A stretch of 64,000 bases of DNA, from positions 992,001 to 1,056,000 of the forward strand of contig NZ_CP014944.1 of assembly GCF_001767295.1 (NCBI RefSeq), read 5' to 3'. Positions 19,711-28,617 of the stretch are shown piece by piece. The DNA comes from Colwellia sp. PAMC 20917 (GTDB lineage Bacteria > Pseudomonadota > Gammaproteobacteria > Enterobacterales > Alteromonadaceae). Under the pieces are notes generated by a model. It worked only from the letters and a program-made list of their open reading frames with translations, ran no database searches and was not told the origin of the DNA. The position numbers and the translations under genes are program-made. Numbering within the stretch: the first letter of the stretch is position 1; each line of letters starts with the position of its first letter.

Positions 19711-20025
19711 TTAAGTCAGCTTTTTGACGAGATAAATGTCTCTCATATTTTTGTGTTCACTGAAAGCATCATTTAGGTATCTTTGAATTTTTTGTTCAAA
19801 GTAATCCATATCTTTTTCATACCGGCAATGAAACCCGATAACTAGCTTCCCATCTTCATCATCTAACTTTGCACGTATATCATTAAGCCCACCATCAATT
19901 GAAAATTGACCGGAAGATAAATCAACAACTCCCAGCGCATTAAAACAAGTTCGGCTAATATCATCTAAGATAAGGCACACATTCTTAGCATCTTTGACTA
20001 GTATTCTAGTAGGTAAAATAGGCAT
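19711..20025 (-). CDS. hypothetical protein, 104 residues
   Basis: Not recognised. The start chosen is the ATG at 20025 because GGAGA lies about 6 bp upstream; an in-frame ATG at 20037 would add four residues. The protein is soluble, acidic in the middle (KLDDEDGKLVIGF) and ends in a basic YLVKKLT. The pattern of short beta-strands (RILVKDAKNVCLILDD, GKLVIGFHCRY) suggests a compact alpha/beta fold. It follows the HigA-like gene by 42 bp on the same strand, so the two probably form one unit, possibly toxin-antitoxin-like, but nothing in its sequence identifies it as a toxin. Confidence 0.6.
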   Translation of the reverse strand: MPILPTRILVKDAKNVCLILDDISRTCFNALGVVDLSSGQFSIDGGLNDIRAKLDDEDGKLVIGFHCRYEKDMDYFEQKIQRYLNDAFSEHKNMRDIYLVKKLT

Positions 20026-20067
20026 AAGAGTCTCCATTAGTTTTATTTTAGTCTAATCATTATTACG

Positions 20068-20445
20068 CTATTCAAAACCGCCATTTTCAATGAGATCAAC
20101 ATATTCCAGCAATACTCCAGCTTGCCCTGTTTGACACAATTCTACTGGTGTTAAATTGCCACAGGACGGGATTTTGTAGTGTTCAAACCAGTGGATAGCT
20201 AAAACATTACAACCTGACCAAGACATAAGTTTAGGGAACAGTTTGTTTTGCTGTTCTTGAGTAAATAGATGCCCAAAGCGTGAGCTAAGCTGTGCACACA
20301 TCTCTGGTCTGCTTGCTTCAAACATCCTCACTTTTTCACTAAGTTTTCTAAGATTATCGATAGAGCCAGCCTCAGATAACTTTCCCCATAATCGCTCAAT
20401 ACGTTCAAGTACGGCTATTAGTTCTTGCTCATTTTTTATCATCAT
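20068..20445 (-). CDS. small protein with HigA-like N-terminus, possible antitoxin
   Basis: 125 residues from the ATG at 20445, chosen because GAGGT lies just upstream; the longer frame from 20526 would overlap the TniQ gene. The N-terminal MIKNEQELIAVLERIERLW resembles the start of HigA-type antitoxins. The C-terminal LTPVELCQTGQAGVLLEYVD recalls the toxin-binding tail of the MbcA/ParS/Xre (DUF2384) group. No helix-turn-helix was confirmed. It sits between the TniQ gene and the 104-residue gene, all on the minus strand. The antitoxin assignment is inference from these resemblances. Confidence 0.55.
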   Translation of the reverse strand: MMIKNEQELIAVLERIERLWGKLSEAGSIDNLRKLSEKVRMFEASRPEMCAQLSSRFGHLFTQEQQNKLFPKLMSWSGCNVLAIHWFEHYKIPSCGNLTPVELCQTGQAGVLLEYVDLIENGGFE

Positions 20446-20473
20446 TTCAACCTCATAGGTTAGCTGTAATTGG

Positions 20474-21934
20474 TTATTGTCCTTTGTACCTATCTTTTCT
20501 TGGTATTGCTTTGGGTAAAGTTTCATAAAGCCATGCTTTATCGTGTTTAAAAAGCCAGGTATAAGAAGCTCTGGCTAATTTTTGTAGGTTACCCCTGGTG
20601 ATGCCAGGGTCTTTTGTGATTAAGCCTAAAATACACTTTCTGTGGCATTGCTGAAGTTTGAAATAACGTAAGTTTGTCCGAATGGTTTTTATTGCAGGGT
20701 GTTGAGTCAGAACTTGCTCTACAGCCGCAGTTGAACATTTCATCTTTGCCGCTATTTTTTCTGTAGAAGTGCCTTTTTTCAACATGCTTTTAATCTTGCT
20801 ACGCTCTGGAGAAAAAATACGTTGTGCTCGCGTATTTATTGAAATACTTTCTTGGATGGCGATGTTCTTTACAAAAGTAACACTAACACCAAAGCCTTTA
20901 GCTACAGACCTTAAGCTAGCACTAGTCTTTAATTGCTGAATAATTTTTAGCTTCAAATTGTTAATACGTTGAAACGCACTTTGCTTTGGCTGAACCTTCA
21001 TTAAATCAACCGCATTTCTGAAGCTAAATTGAGGGTCATGGTAGCAACTAAAAAATTCATTCAATGAGCCAAATAAATATCCAATAATGAGTAAGTGCTT
21101 TACTGGATGGTGTTGTGCATGAGGCTGATAAATCAAGCAAGTTGGAAAAGAAGTAGAACTACGTTGCTCAATTAACTGCGAACTTAACTCTGTGGATAGT
21201 GAGCCTTCCCAATACTGCTTTATATTTTCAAACCATTGGGCTTGCCTGATTGAACCCGTATTTGTACTTAACTCATGAGATACAAGTCTAGCTAGGTAGC
21301 ACTCGACTAATCGAGAAAGGTTTAAAGAATCATTTCCCTGTTCAAGTAAGTCCTGACTTAATTGAGCAAAAAGGTTTACACGCTCAGGTATTTCGAATCC
21401 TACTAGCTGTAGCTCCAGAGTTTGTTCAGGAAGGAGCAACGCTCGTCTATTGCAGGTTTTACTCACTAACCATTGTTGATGTTCAATACAAATAACCATC
21501 CAAGGTAATTGGTGATTGATATGCCAATACGCAACTCCATAAGTGTTGATATCATTGATGGCACAAACAGGGCAATACTTAAGCTGTTTAGCACACTTTA
21601 ATCGATTGGCGGTCAATGATAGTTGACTATGTAATTCCTTAGCATTTCCTTGCAATAAGTACGAATAGGTTTGCTCGGCAACCTGTGGATTTAAAAAGGC
21701 TTTGAGATATGAAAATAGCGTGTGTTGTTCGATAAGCACTTGAGCGCTTACCTGAGTTTCTTGTGCTAATTGAGGAATAAAGCTTGGTAGCACTGCAGAT
21801 AACTGACAATGTGCACTACCAATAAACTCTTGAAGAAAATCTCTAGATGATGGATATCCACTTAACAGCCTAGAGCGCACCAAATAACTATATAACGTTT
21901 CATTCGGATATAACTCTAGGCTGAAGGACTTCAT
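20474..21934 (-). CDS. TniQ/TnsD-family transposon target-selection protein
   Basis: 486 residues. The N-terminal ELYPNETLYSYLVR is a typical TniQ opening. A CCCH zinc site is formed by C121, C124, C149 and H152, the spacing reported for Tn7 TnsD. PVKHLLIIGYLFG is a TnsD-type segment. Two helix-turn-helix-like stretches follow (SLRSVAKGFGVSVTFVKNIA and STEKIAAKMKCSTAAVEQ). TnsD proteins bind a fixed chromosomal site and recruit TnsC/TnsAB there. The ATG follows the TAA of the truncated gene directly (TAAATG), so the pair was translationally coupled. By position its target should be the gcvP 3' end; that is inference. No TnsA, B or C is encoded in this window. Confidence 0.85.
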   Translation of the reverse strand: MKSFSLELYPNETLYSYLVRSRLLSGYPSSRDFLQEFIGSAHCQLSAVLPSFIPQLAQETQVSAQVLIEQHTLFSYLKAFLNPQVAEQTYSYLLQGNAKELHSQLSLTANRLKCAKQLKYCPVCAINDINTYGVAYWHINHQLPWMVICIEHQQWLVSKTCNRRALLLPEQTLELQLVGFEIPERVNLFAQLSQDLLEQGNDSLNLSRLVECYLARLVSHELSTNTGSIRQAQWFENIKQYWEGSLSTELSSQLIEQRSSTSFPTCLIYQPHAQHHPVKHLLIIGYLFGSLNEFFSCYHDPQFSFRNAVDLMKVQPKQSAFQRINNLKLKIIQQLKTSASLRSVAKGFGVSVTFVKNIAIQESISINTRAQRIFSPERSKIKSMLKKGTSTEKIAAKMKCSTAAVEQVLTQHPAIKTIRTNLRYFKLQQCHRKCILGLITKDPGITRGNLQKLARASYTWLFKHDKAWLYETLPKAIPRKDRYKGQ

Positions 21935-22507
21935 TTAGATATGCCTGTTTGATATTGACTCTACACCAAAGAACCTTAACCAAAGTAATACACTTATCGG
22001 TGGCCAATTTCTCGCTTGATAGCGACCAGCATCGATACTGAGCACCCTTTCATCAACTGCAAGCTCTGGTTGTTTAAAAAACACGGATAAGCCGTTACTA
22101 AATAACCAGTCTTTAAACTCATTTTGCAAACTGTCTGCAAGGTAGATAGGCGCTTTTCTGGAGATGCTTGAAGCCTTAGCAAAAAAGCCTGCAACTCCAT
22201 TTTTCATTTGGTGACTATATTGTGGCGAACTCAGCGTTCCTTGCTGTTTAAGAAGTCGCATACTATTTTCAAGGAGCCACTGGGTATGCTCATTTAACGC
22301 ATATGTTTTAGGCGCTATCTTTGCACTACATACAGGACACTTATCATCGACTGGAGGGACTGAATGATTTCTGATATCTGTATAGCTAAAACCACAATCA
22401 TGACATCCTTCACTCAATATTTGGTGATGGTGCTGATAACAAGTAATAGCCGAGGGTAATTGATGGGCAACATGCCAAAAGCTTGTACCACTTCTCAAGT
22501 TATCAAG
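21935..22507 (-). pseudogene. 5'-truncated second TniQ/TnsD-family gene
   Basis: An open frame of about 190 codons with no proper start: an in-frame TAG lies at 22508-22510, and the REP border of the RAYT unit begins at 22524. Its first residues (TSFWHVAHQLPSAITCYQHH) align with residues about 134-153 of the intact TniQ (VAYWHINHQLPWMVICIEHQ), so it begins in the middle of the zinc site and lacks roughly the first 130 residues. A second zinc pattern (CHDC...CPVC) follows. The gene was cut where the duplicated RAYT-SOUL block joins. It was probably the first of two coupled TniQ genes. Confidence 0.8.
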
Positions 22508-22523
22508 CTAACAAATAATTATG

Positions 22524-23776
22524 CCACCCATAATAACTTCAAATAATAATGATAAGCCATTGCTTGTCTTTTTAGCTTATAACAATACCTATTGATAAGG
22601 TAAAGCGAGTTTCTATAGTCCTTTATCGCAACTACTTTCTTCAAACATCAAATGATAGCCGAGTTAAACCCACCACTCTAAAAGAGTAGTACGATTACGC
22701 CTTATTCATAAAAAACGTTATGCGCTATTCAAGCAAGCCTGAGCATTCGCTATACCATGTGTTCGCTGCAAACCAACATGCTCACTAAATTCACATAAAT
22801 GCTCAGCAGTACCGACAGCGCCTGTGAAGATAGTTTCAAAATCCGTCGTAAGCTTTAGCCAACTTTCATCATTGATGTGTAACCTCGCGAGAATATTTAC
22901 CGTCGTCGTGTCGATGGCGCCACGTTTATCACGCAGGAGGCGTCCTGTTTCATCAACCAGTGTTAAGTAATCTTGTAAGCTAAAATGAATACCAGCGCCA
23001 GTTGATTTTTGATGGGATTCATTGCCCGTAAAGGGTAATAAGCAGGTCGGTTGCTCACCGGTTATAGCCGCTTTAATGCGTCGTTGAATACTGGTGAAGT
23101 CAGACTGCTCTGGGGTAACCGCAATACCTGCTCGTATAGGGTTTAAATCAACATATGCCATACACGACAGTAACGCCCCTTCATCAAGCAGTGCTTGTGA
23201 TTTAAAGCGCCCTTCCCAAAAGTGCCCGGTACATTGGTCTTCTCGGTTAGCTTGTCGGGCTATCGGCTCGTTCAATGAGCGCATAAACCAACTGATATCA
23301 ATTAAACGCTGCTTATAAATCTCAGCCGTACTTTCAACCGTCGCTAGTTGACACTTATCAAGCGGTTGTTTGTTCGAATATCTTTGAGTTAATAAGGTCC
23401 CTTTGAATAATTGATGCCAACGTTGCAATACCTCATCGGTTGACCAGCGCTCTATTGGCTCACTATCGACATGCAAGACAATATGTAAATGATTATGCAT
23501 GACAGCATAAGCACAGATATCTATCGAAAATACCTGAGATAATGTAAATAATCGCTTTTCAATCCATCTGCGTCGATGCTCGAAACTGACACCCGTCTCC
23601 TTATCTACGCCACACAAAAAAGCCTTGCGTACCGTGCGACTGCAAATGTGATAATAAGGTGTATCCAATAAACTAATTTGTTGTGAACGAGGCTTAGGCA
23701 TAACAATCACCCGACTGAATAAAGGTAACTTAAGTCTAGTTTATTGAACGAAAACTGCATAAATTATTATGGGTGG
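22524..23776 (-). mobile_element. REP-associated tyrosine transposase unit, copy B
   Basis: Bordered by CCACCCATAATAA (22524-22536) and its inverse TTATTATGGGTGG (23764-23776), with a second degenerate border near 23819-23833. Same organisation as copy A. Confidence 0.65.
22718..23701 (-). CDS. REP-associated tyrosine transposase (Y1/HUH family), copy B
   Basis: Same length and motifs as the protein at 10545-11528 (HNHLHIVL metal motif; WEGRFKS; YVDLNPIRAG), differing at only a handful of residues. The reading frame is intact. ATG 23701 is preferred to the in-frame GTG 23710, with GGGTGA as ribosome-binding site. Both copies staying intact suggests recent duplication or selection to keep the protein. 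Confidence 0.88.
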   Translation of the reverse strand: MPKPRSQQISLLDTPYYHICSRTVRKAFLCGVDKETGVSFEHRRRWIEKRLFTLSQVFSIDICAYAVMHNHLHIVLHVDSEPIERWSTDEVLQRWHQLFKGTLLTQRYSNKQPLDKCQLATVESTAEIYKQRLIDISWFMRSLNEPIARQANREDQCTGHFWEGRFKSQALLDEGALLSCMAYVDLNPIRAGIAVTPEQSDFTSIQRRIKAAITGEQPTCLLPFTGNESHQKSTGAGIHFSLQDYLTLVDETGRLLRDKRGAIDTTTVNILARLHINDESWLKLTTDFETIFTGAVGTAEHLCEFSEHVGLQRTHGIANAQACLNSA

Positions 23777-23976
23777 CCTATTAAGAAGGAATAAGTGTCT
23801 CGAACAAAAACTGCATAAGTTATTATGGGGGGGCTATTATTGTGACTATTTTGTCAGTGAACGCTATTCGAAAAAGCAAACATTTAAATGTTTCGTCTTG
23901 CACAACAGCAAGCCAGTCAGAGGGAAAATAGATACCTTAACTGGCATTTACAGCAACCAATAGTAATGAATTTGGG

Positions 23977-24606
23977 CTATTTTACTTCAATTAACACTTC
24001 GTTGTGGCGAAACCATGGAATGGTAAAAGGACCATTGTAGGCTGCGTTAATAGGCTCACTAACTGCGGTATAGCCGTTTTTCGCTATCCAGCTATTGAGG
24101 ATTTGGGTTTGTGTTTCAACATTACTATCACTGAGTAGTCCGCTGAACTTTATCACCGCGACTTTGTAATCCTTTACTTCTGTTATCCAGACGTCTGGGT
24201 TGGTTGGCTTAGGGGTACTTTGTATCGTAAAGTCGGCAGGCATTACAAATGACATTACTTGTTGTTCTGATCGCTCTTTCATAAACACCGGAGCGGTCAT
24301 AGTGATGTTGGTCCCCTTAGATAATGCTTCTGATTCATCCATCAGTACAGGTGCTGTCATGGCTATTTCTGTGGCGCCTTCATTCTCACCAGTAATGTAT
24401 CTGAACAGATTCCTAAAAGCACCGTTCATTCCGTCGGCTGACATGTCGGATGACACTAGCACTATCGATTCATAGTTACGCACTTCAATTTTCTGTGCCT
24501 GATCAGATTTCAATAGTGTATAAGGCGCGCTCTCAACTCCACTTTCTCCAAACACGGAGCAACCGGCTAAAATCAGTGGAACAAGAAGTGCGAAAAGTAA
24601 TTTCAT
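23977..24606 (-). CDS. SOUL-family haem-binding lipoprotein, copy B
   Basis: 209 residues with lipobox LAGC (Cys15) and the SOUL domain features EIAMTAPV, NITMTAPV and YNGPFTIPWFRHNEVLIEV. It is nearly identical to the protein at 11811-12440; substitutions are mostly conservative (for example WLRHNE versus WFRHNE). AAGGAAA-type ribosome-binding site before the ATG. It lies between the RAYT and the right end next to gcvP. Haem binding is the family property; its role here is unknown. Confidence 0.88.
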   Translation of the reverse strand: MKLLFALLVPLILAGCSVFGESGVESAPYTLLKSDQAQKIEVRNYESIVLVSSDMSADGMNGAFRNLFRYITGENEGATEIAMTAPVLMDESEALSKGTNITMTAPVFMKERSEQQVMSFVMPADFTIQSTPKPTNPDVWITEVKDYKVAVIKFSGLLSDSNVETQTQILNSWIAKNGYTAVSEPINAAYNGPFTIPWFRHNEVLIEVK

Positions 24607-24800
24607 AGAGTTTCCTTGAGGTCTTATAAAACAGTGTTTATCACTGTTTTCATTTTTTATTAAGATTAAATACGTAAAACTGGGAAATTAGTTCAATTCA
24701 ACATTAAATTTTATCTTCAATAAAACCTGTTGGTTGCAGTTGACTAGTGCTGAATTACAAGAAAGCCGATATCGGCTCACTTTTCTAACCGTAATAAACC

Positions 24801-24832
24801 AAAAAGGCGAATCATTGCTGATTCGCCTTTTT
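24801..24832. terminator. terminator downstream of gcvP, inside right end copy B
   Basis: The hairpin AAAAAGGCGAATCA / TGATTCGCCTTTTT lies about 80 bp past the gcvP stop codon, so it is the likely terminator of gcvTHP although it sits inside the transposon end. Confidence 0.8.
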
Positions 24833-24837
24833 AAGTT

Positions 24838-24900
24838 TCACAAACTCAATTAATTTTTCAAACTTAATTAAACTTTCACAAACTTAATTAACAGATGACA
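24838..24900. mobile_element. Tn7-like right end of element B, next to gcvP
   Basis: Three packed sites, TCACAAACTCAATTAA (24838-24853), a shortened TTCAAACTTAATTAA (about 24858-24872) and TTCACAAACTTAATTAA (about 24875-24891), lead to the tip CAGATGACA at 24900. The tip is followed by 8 bp and then the gcvP stop codon (24909-24911, minus strand). Confidence 0.7.
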
Positions 24901-24908
24901 TCAAAAAA

Positions 24909-27800
24909 CTAGTCTTGATAGCTTTCAATTGGAGGACATGAACAAATTAAGTTACGGTCTCCGTATACATCATCGATGCGATTAACTGTTGGCCAAAATT
25001 TATTTTTGGCTGCAGCAGGAACTGGGAATACAGCTTCTTTAATAGAATAACCACGTTCCCAAGTATCAGTAATATCCGCTAACGTATGAGGAGCATTATG
25101 TAATGGATTGTCGTCACTTGACCATTCACCCGATTCAACTTTACGTACTTCGTCGCGAATAGAAACCATGGCTTCAACAAAACGGTCAAGTTCAACTTTT
25201 GACTCAGATTCTGTAGGTTCAATCATGAAAGTACCCGCTACTGGGAACGACATCGTAGGTGCATGGAAACCATAATCAATTAAGCGTTTTGCTATATCAA
25301 CTTCACTAATACCTGATGTGGCTTTAAGTGGACGTAAATCGATAATACATTCATGAGCAACACGACCATTTTTTCCTGCGTATAAAAGTGGGTAATGTTG
25401 GCTTAACTTTTTAGCTAAATAATTAGCATTAGTAATAGCATATTTAGTCGCATCTGTTACGCCCTGCTTACCTAGCATTGCACAGTAAAGGTAAGAGATA
25501 CATAAAATACCCGCACTACCAAATGGTGCTGCTGCAACGGCTCCATTGCCTTTAGTACTTTCATTAACGTTAATTAATGCATGATCAGGCAAAAATGGTG
25601 CAAGGTGTGCTTTAACGCCGATAGGTCCCATACCTGGGCCACCGCCACCGTGTGGAATAGCAAACGTTTTATGCAAGTTTAGGTGAGAAACGTCAGCGCC
25701 AATATAGCCTGGCGACGTTACGCCTACTTGTGCGTTCATGTTTGCACCGTCAAGATAAACTTGACCGCCATGTTCGTGAACGATGTTACAAATTTCTGCT
25801 ACTGTTGTTTCATATACACCGTGCGTTGACGGGTATGTGATCATAATACAGGCAAGATTGTCGGCCATTTCGCTTGCTTTAGTACGCAGGTCGTTCATGT
25901 CAACGTTACCTTCTTTATCACAAGCAACAACAACAACTTTCATACCAACCATTTGCGCAGACGCAGGGTTTGTACCGTGGGCAGAAGATGGAATTAAACA
26001 AATATTACGATGTGCATCGCCACGACTTTCATGATATTTAACAATCGCGATTAAACCCGCATACTCGCCTTGAGCACCAGAGTTAGGTTGCATTGAAATG
26101 TTGTCGTAACCCGTTAGTTCAACTAACCAATCGCCTAACTCGTCAATCATTTGCTTATAACCTTGAGCTTGGTCAATGGGTGAAAATGGGTGCATGTTAG
26201 CGAATTCAGGCCATGATACTGGGATCATTTGTGCTGTTGCATTTAACTTCATCGTACAAGAACCCAAAGAAATCATTGAATGGTTCAATGCTAAATCTTT
26301 GTTTTCTAATCTTTTGATATAACGAAGCATTTCTGTTTCGCTGTGGTATGAATTGAATACCGGGTGAGTCAATATTTCAGATTCACGTACTAATGCTGCA
26401 GGAATTGAAGAATGACCGCTACTGACTATTTTGTCGTCAAGGGCGCTAACGTCTAAACCATGGCCTGCGCCTAATAATATATCGAATAAACCAGCAATAT
26501 CAGTACGAGTCGTTGTTTCATCTAGAGAAATACTAATTTGACCCGCAACATCAGTGCGGAAGTTAACACCTGCAGCTAGTGCGCGTGCAACGATTTCTTC
26601 TTTATTATCTAAATTGAACGTTAAGGTGTCAAAGTAGTTAGCATGAATAGCTGTTAAGCCTTTTGTGGCTGTACCTAAGCATAAAATATCTGCGAAACGA
26701 TGAATACGATTAGCAATGATTTTCAAGCCCTTTGGACCATGATAGACCGCGTAAAACGCCGCCATGTTAGCTAAGAGTACTTGGGCAGTACAAATGTTTG
26801 AGTTAGCTTTTTCTCGGCGAATATGTTGTTCGCGAGTTTGCATTGCCATACGCAATGCAGCGTTACCACGGGTATCTTTAGAAACACCAATAATACGACC
26901 AGGCAATGAACGTTTGTATTTCTCAGAGGTAGTAAAAAATGCAGCGTGTGGTCCGCCGTAGCCCATTGGAACACCAAAACGTTGGCTTGAACCAATAACG
27001 GCATCGGCACCTAATTCACCCGGTGCTTTTAACATCACTAAACTCATGATATCGGCGGCAACCGCAACAATACCTTTGTTTGCGTGAATTTTTTCAATTA
27101 ACTCACTAATGTCTGTAATTTCACCCGATGCACTTGGGTATTGTAGCAAAGCACCAAAAACATCATGGTCAGCGGCTTCATGAGCAGGAGCAACGATAAC
27201 GTCAAAATCAAACATTTCTGCACGTTGTTTAACAACGTCGATAGTTTGTGGATAAACATCACTTGAGATAAAGAACAAGTTTGATTTTTTGTTTTTAGAA
27301 ACACGTTTTGCTAATGCCATGGCTTCAGCAGCCGCAGTTCCTTCATCTAATAATGAAGCAGAAGCTAGTTCAAGACCGGTAAGGTCGATACACATTTGCT
27401 GGTAGTTTAATAATGATTCTAAACGACCTTGAGCAATTTCTGGTTGGTAAGGCGTGTAAGCCGTGTACCAGCCTGGATTTTCTAACACGTTACGCAAAAT
27501 TACGTTCGGTGTTAATGTGCCGTAGTAACCTAAACCAATGTAGGTGTCGTTTACTTTGTTCAAGCTTGCAACCGCTTTTAAATCACTTAAGGCTTGCGCT
27601 TCTGTTTTACTTTCTTCAATCGCAGGCAATGCTGATAAACGAATATCACTTGGTACGATTTCATTGATAAGTGCGTCAACCGACTCTGCGCCAATGTCTT
27701 TTAACATCGCTTGAGTTTGTTCGGCATTAGGGCCAATGTGACGACGAATAAAGTCTTGAGTTTGCTCTAAATAAGCAAGTGATTTTGATTGAGTAGTCAT
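24909..27800 (-). CDS. gcvP: glycine dehydrogenase (decarboxylating), P protein
   Basis: 963 residues, a full-length homodimeric-type P protein. It decarboxylates glycine with pyridoxal phosphate and passes the aminomethyl group to the lipoyl arm of GcvH. The PLP-lysine segment [16 protein letters not shown] is present, as are the N-terminal FIRRHIGP and [10 protein letters not shown] regions. It is the last gene of gcvT-gcvH-gcvP, 243 bp after gcvH. Its 3' end abuts the right end of the Tn7-like element and is the presumed attachment site; the coding sequence itself is undisturbed. Confidence 0.97.
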   Translation of the reverse strand: MTTQSKSLAYLEQTQDFIRRHIGPNAEQTQAMLKDIGAESVDALINEIVPSDIRLSALPAIEESKTEAQALSDLKAVASLNKVNDTYIGLGYYGTLTPNVILRNVLENPGWYTAYTPYQPEIAQGRLESLLNYQQMCIDLTGLELASASLLDEGTAAAEAMALAKRVSKNKKSNLFFISSDVYPQTIDVVKQRAEMFDFDVIVAPAHEAADHDVFGALLQYPSASGEITDISELIEKIHANKGIVAVAADIMSLVMLKAPGELGADAVIGSSQRFGVPMGYGGPHAAFFTTSEKYKRSLPGRIIGVSKDTRGNAALRMAMQTREQHIRREKANSNICTAQVLLANMAAFYAVYHGPKGLKIIANRIHRFADILCLGTATKGLTAIHANYFDTLTFNLDNKEEIVARALAAGVNFRTDVAGQISISLDETTTRTDIAGLFDILLGAGHGLDVSALDDKIVSSGHSSIPAALVRESEILTHPVFNSYHSETEMLRYIKRLENKDLALNHSMISLGSCTMKLNATAQMIPVSWPEFANMHPFSPIDQAQGYKQMIDELGDWLVELTGYDNISMQPNSGAQGEYAGLIAIVKYHESRGDAHRNICLIPSSAHGTNPASAQMVGMKVVVVACDKEGNVDMNDLRTKASEMADNLACIMITYPSTHGVYETTVAEICNIVHEHGGQVYLDGANMNAQVGVTSPGYIGADVSHLNLHKTFAIPHGGGGPGMGPIGVKAHLAPFLPDHALINVNESTKGNGAVAAAPFGSAGILCISYLYCAMLGKQGVTDATKYAITNANYLAKKLSQHYPLLYAGKNGRVAHECIIDLRPLKATSGISEVDIAKRLIDYGFHAPTMSFPVAGTFMIEPTESESKVELDRFVEAMVSIRDEVRKVESGEWSSDDNPLHNAPHTLADITDTWERGYSIKEAVFPVPAAAKNKFWPTVNRIDDVYGDRNLICSCPPIESYQD

Positions 27801-27960
27801 AAAACAGCTTCTCTTAAGTGGGTAATTAATTTACTGGGTCTTTAGTTACGGCGTAACTAAAATAAAGCCCCAAACAAGCAGTTGGAGGCTTAATAACAGA
27901 TTTCGTAAACAGCTAGCTTTTTGGTAAGGCGCTAAATTTATCAGTCTTATAAGCTTAATA

Positions 27961-27978
27961 AGCCTTTAGCTAAAGGCT
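27961..27978. repeat. perfect palindrome between gcvH and gcvP
   Basis: AGCCTTTAGCTAAAGGCT is an 18-bp perfect palindrome in the 243-bp gcvH-gcvP gap. It has no T-run in the gcv direction, so it may be an RNA-stabilising hairpin or attenuating structure rather than a full terminator. Confidence 0.55.
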
Positions 27979-28043
27979 ATTAAGCAAGTGAGATTAGACG
28001 AGTATCAAAAGCAACGCAGCATAAAAGCTAAATGTGCCCGAAA

Positions 28044-28433
28044 TTAGTCTTCGTCAATAGAATTCGCGTAACCTTCAGCATCTAATAAAGCATCTAACTC
28101 TGCTTCATCAGCTAACTGAACCTTGAATAACCAACCAGCGCCAAAAGCGTCTGAGTTAACTAATTCAGGAGAATCTTCTAAGTCTTCATTTACTTCAATA
28201 ACTTTACCTGAAACGGGTGCGTAGATGTCTGAAGCTGCTTTTACAGATTCTGCTACTGCAACGTCGTCACCAGTACTGATTTCGTCATCAACATCAGGTA
28301 ATTCAACAAATACCATGTCACCTAATAAGTCTTGTGCATGTTCAGTGATACCAACTGTAACTACGCCGTTACCTTCTTGACGTACCCATTCGTGTGATGT
28401 TGCATATTTTAGTTCTGAAGGAATGTTGCTCAT
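28044..28433 (-). CDS. gcvH: glycine cleavage system H protein
   Basis: 129 residues. It carries the lipoyl arm that shuttles the aminomethyl group from GcvP to GcvT. The lipoylation lysine is K65 in [16 protein letters not shown]. The N-terminal YATSHEWVR is family-typical. Second gene of gcvTHP. The 184-bp gap from gcvT is larger than in many relatives, and no extra gene is seen in it. Confidence 0.97.
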   Translation of the reverse strand: MSNIPSELKYATSHEWVRQEGNGVVTVGITEHAQDLLGDMVFVELPDVDDEISTGDDVAVAESVKAASDIYAPVSGKVIEVNEDLEDSPELVNSDAFGAGWLFKVQLADEAELDALLDAEGYANSIDED

Positions 28434-28617
28434 TTTTTATTTTCCTGAGGTTAATTATTGTTTATCGTAAACTCAATTTCAATTGTCGCTATTGGCTAAC
28501 AATTAAATACTATAGCTTAATTATTCTTCTATATTGGACAAGCGCAAATAGATTTACCCTCGACCAACATTGTCATTCTACTTGCTTTTAAAACAAATTT
28601 TTATGATTAAAAATTAA

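Larger units (their letters stand above)
12721..24900. mobile_element. Tn7-like element B, 12.2 kb, lacking tnsABC
   Basis: Bounded by the spaced left-end sites (12721-12885) and packed right-end sites (24838-24900). Cargo from left: PAS chemoreceptor, 5TM-PAS-HD-GYP, response regulator plus HD-GYP, a small two-gene unit, an intact TniQ/TnsD gene, a truncated TniQ gene, a RAYT and a SOUL lipoprotein. The TniQ genes run away from the right end, as tnsD does in Tn7. The space where tnsA-C would be expected holds the RAYT-SOUL block instead, so the element is probably unable to move by itself. The right tip is 8 bp from the gcvP stop codon. Confidence 0.65.
22520..24900. repeat. segmental duplication, copy B (RAYT, SOUL, right end)
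   Basis: A 2381-bp block matching 10347-12715 in the same orientation. The left edge falls within the truncated TniQ gene's missing 5' region and the right edge at the transposon tip beside gcvP. Two such direct repeats could recombine and delete the 12.2 kb between equivalent points. Confidence 0.9.

Noticed and set aside
10545-23710. Composite transposon formed by two IS200/IS605 insertion sequences
   Set aside because: The proteins are RAYTs, which do not normally move flanking DNA, and the duplicated block is much larger than the RAYT unit and ends at a Tn7-like tip.
10347-24900. Prophage or integrative element
   Set aside because: No integrase, phage structural or conjugation genes and no tRNA attachment site are present.
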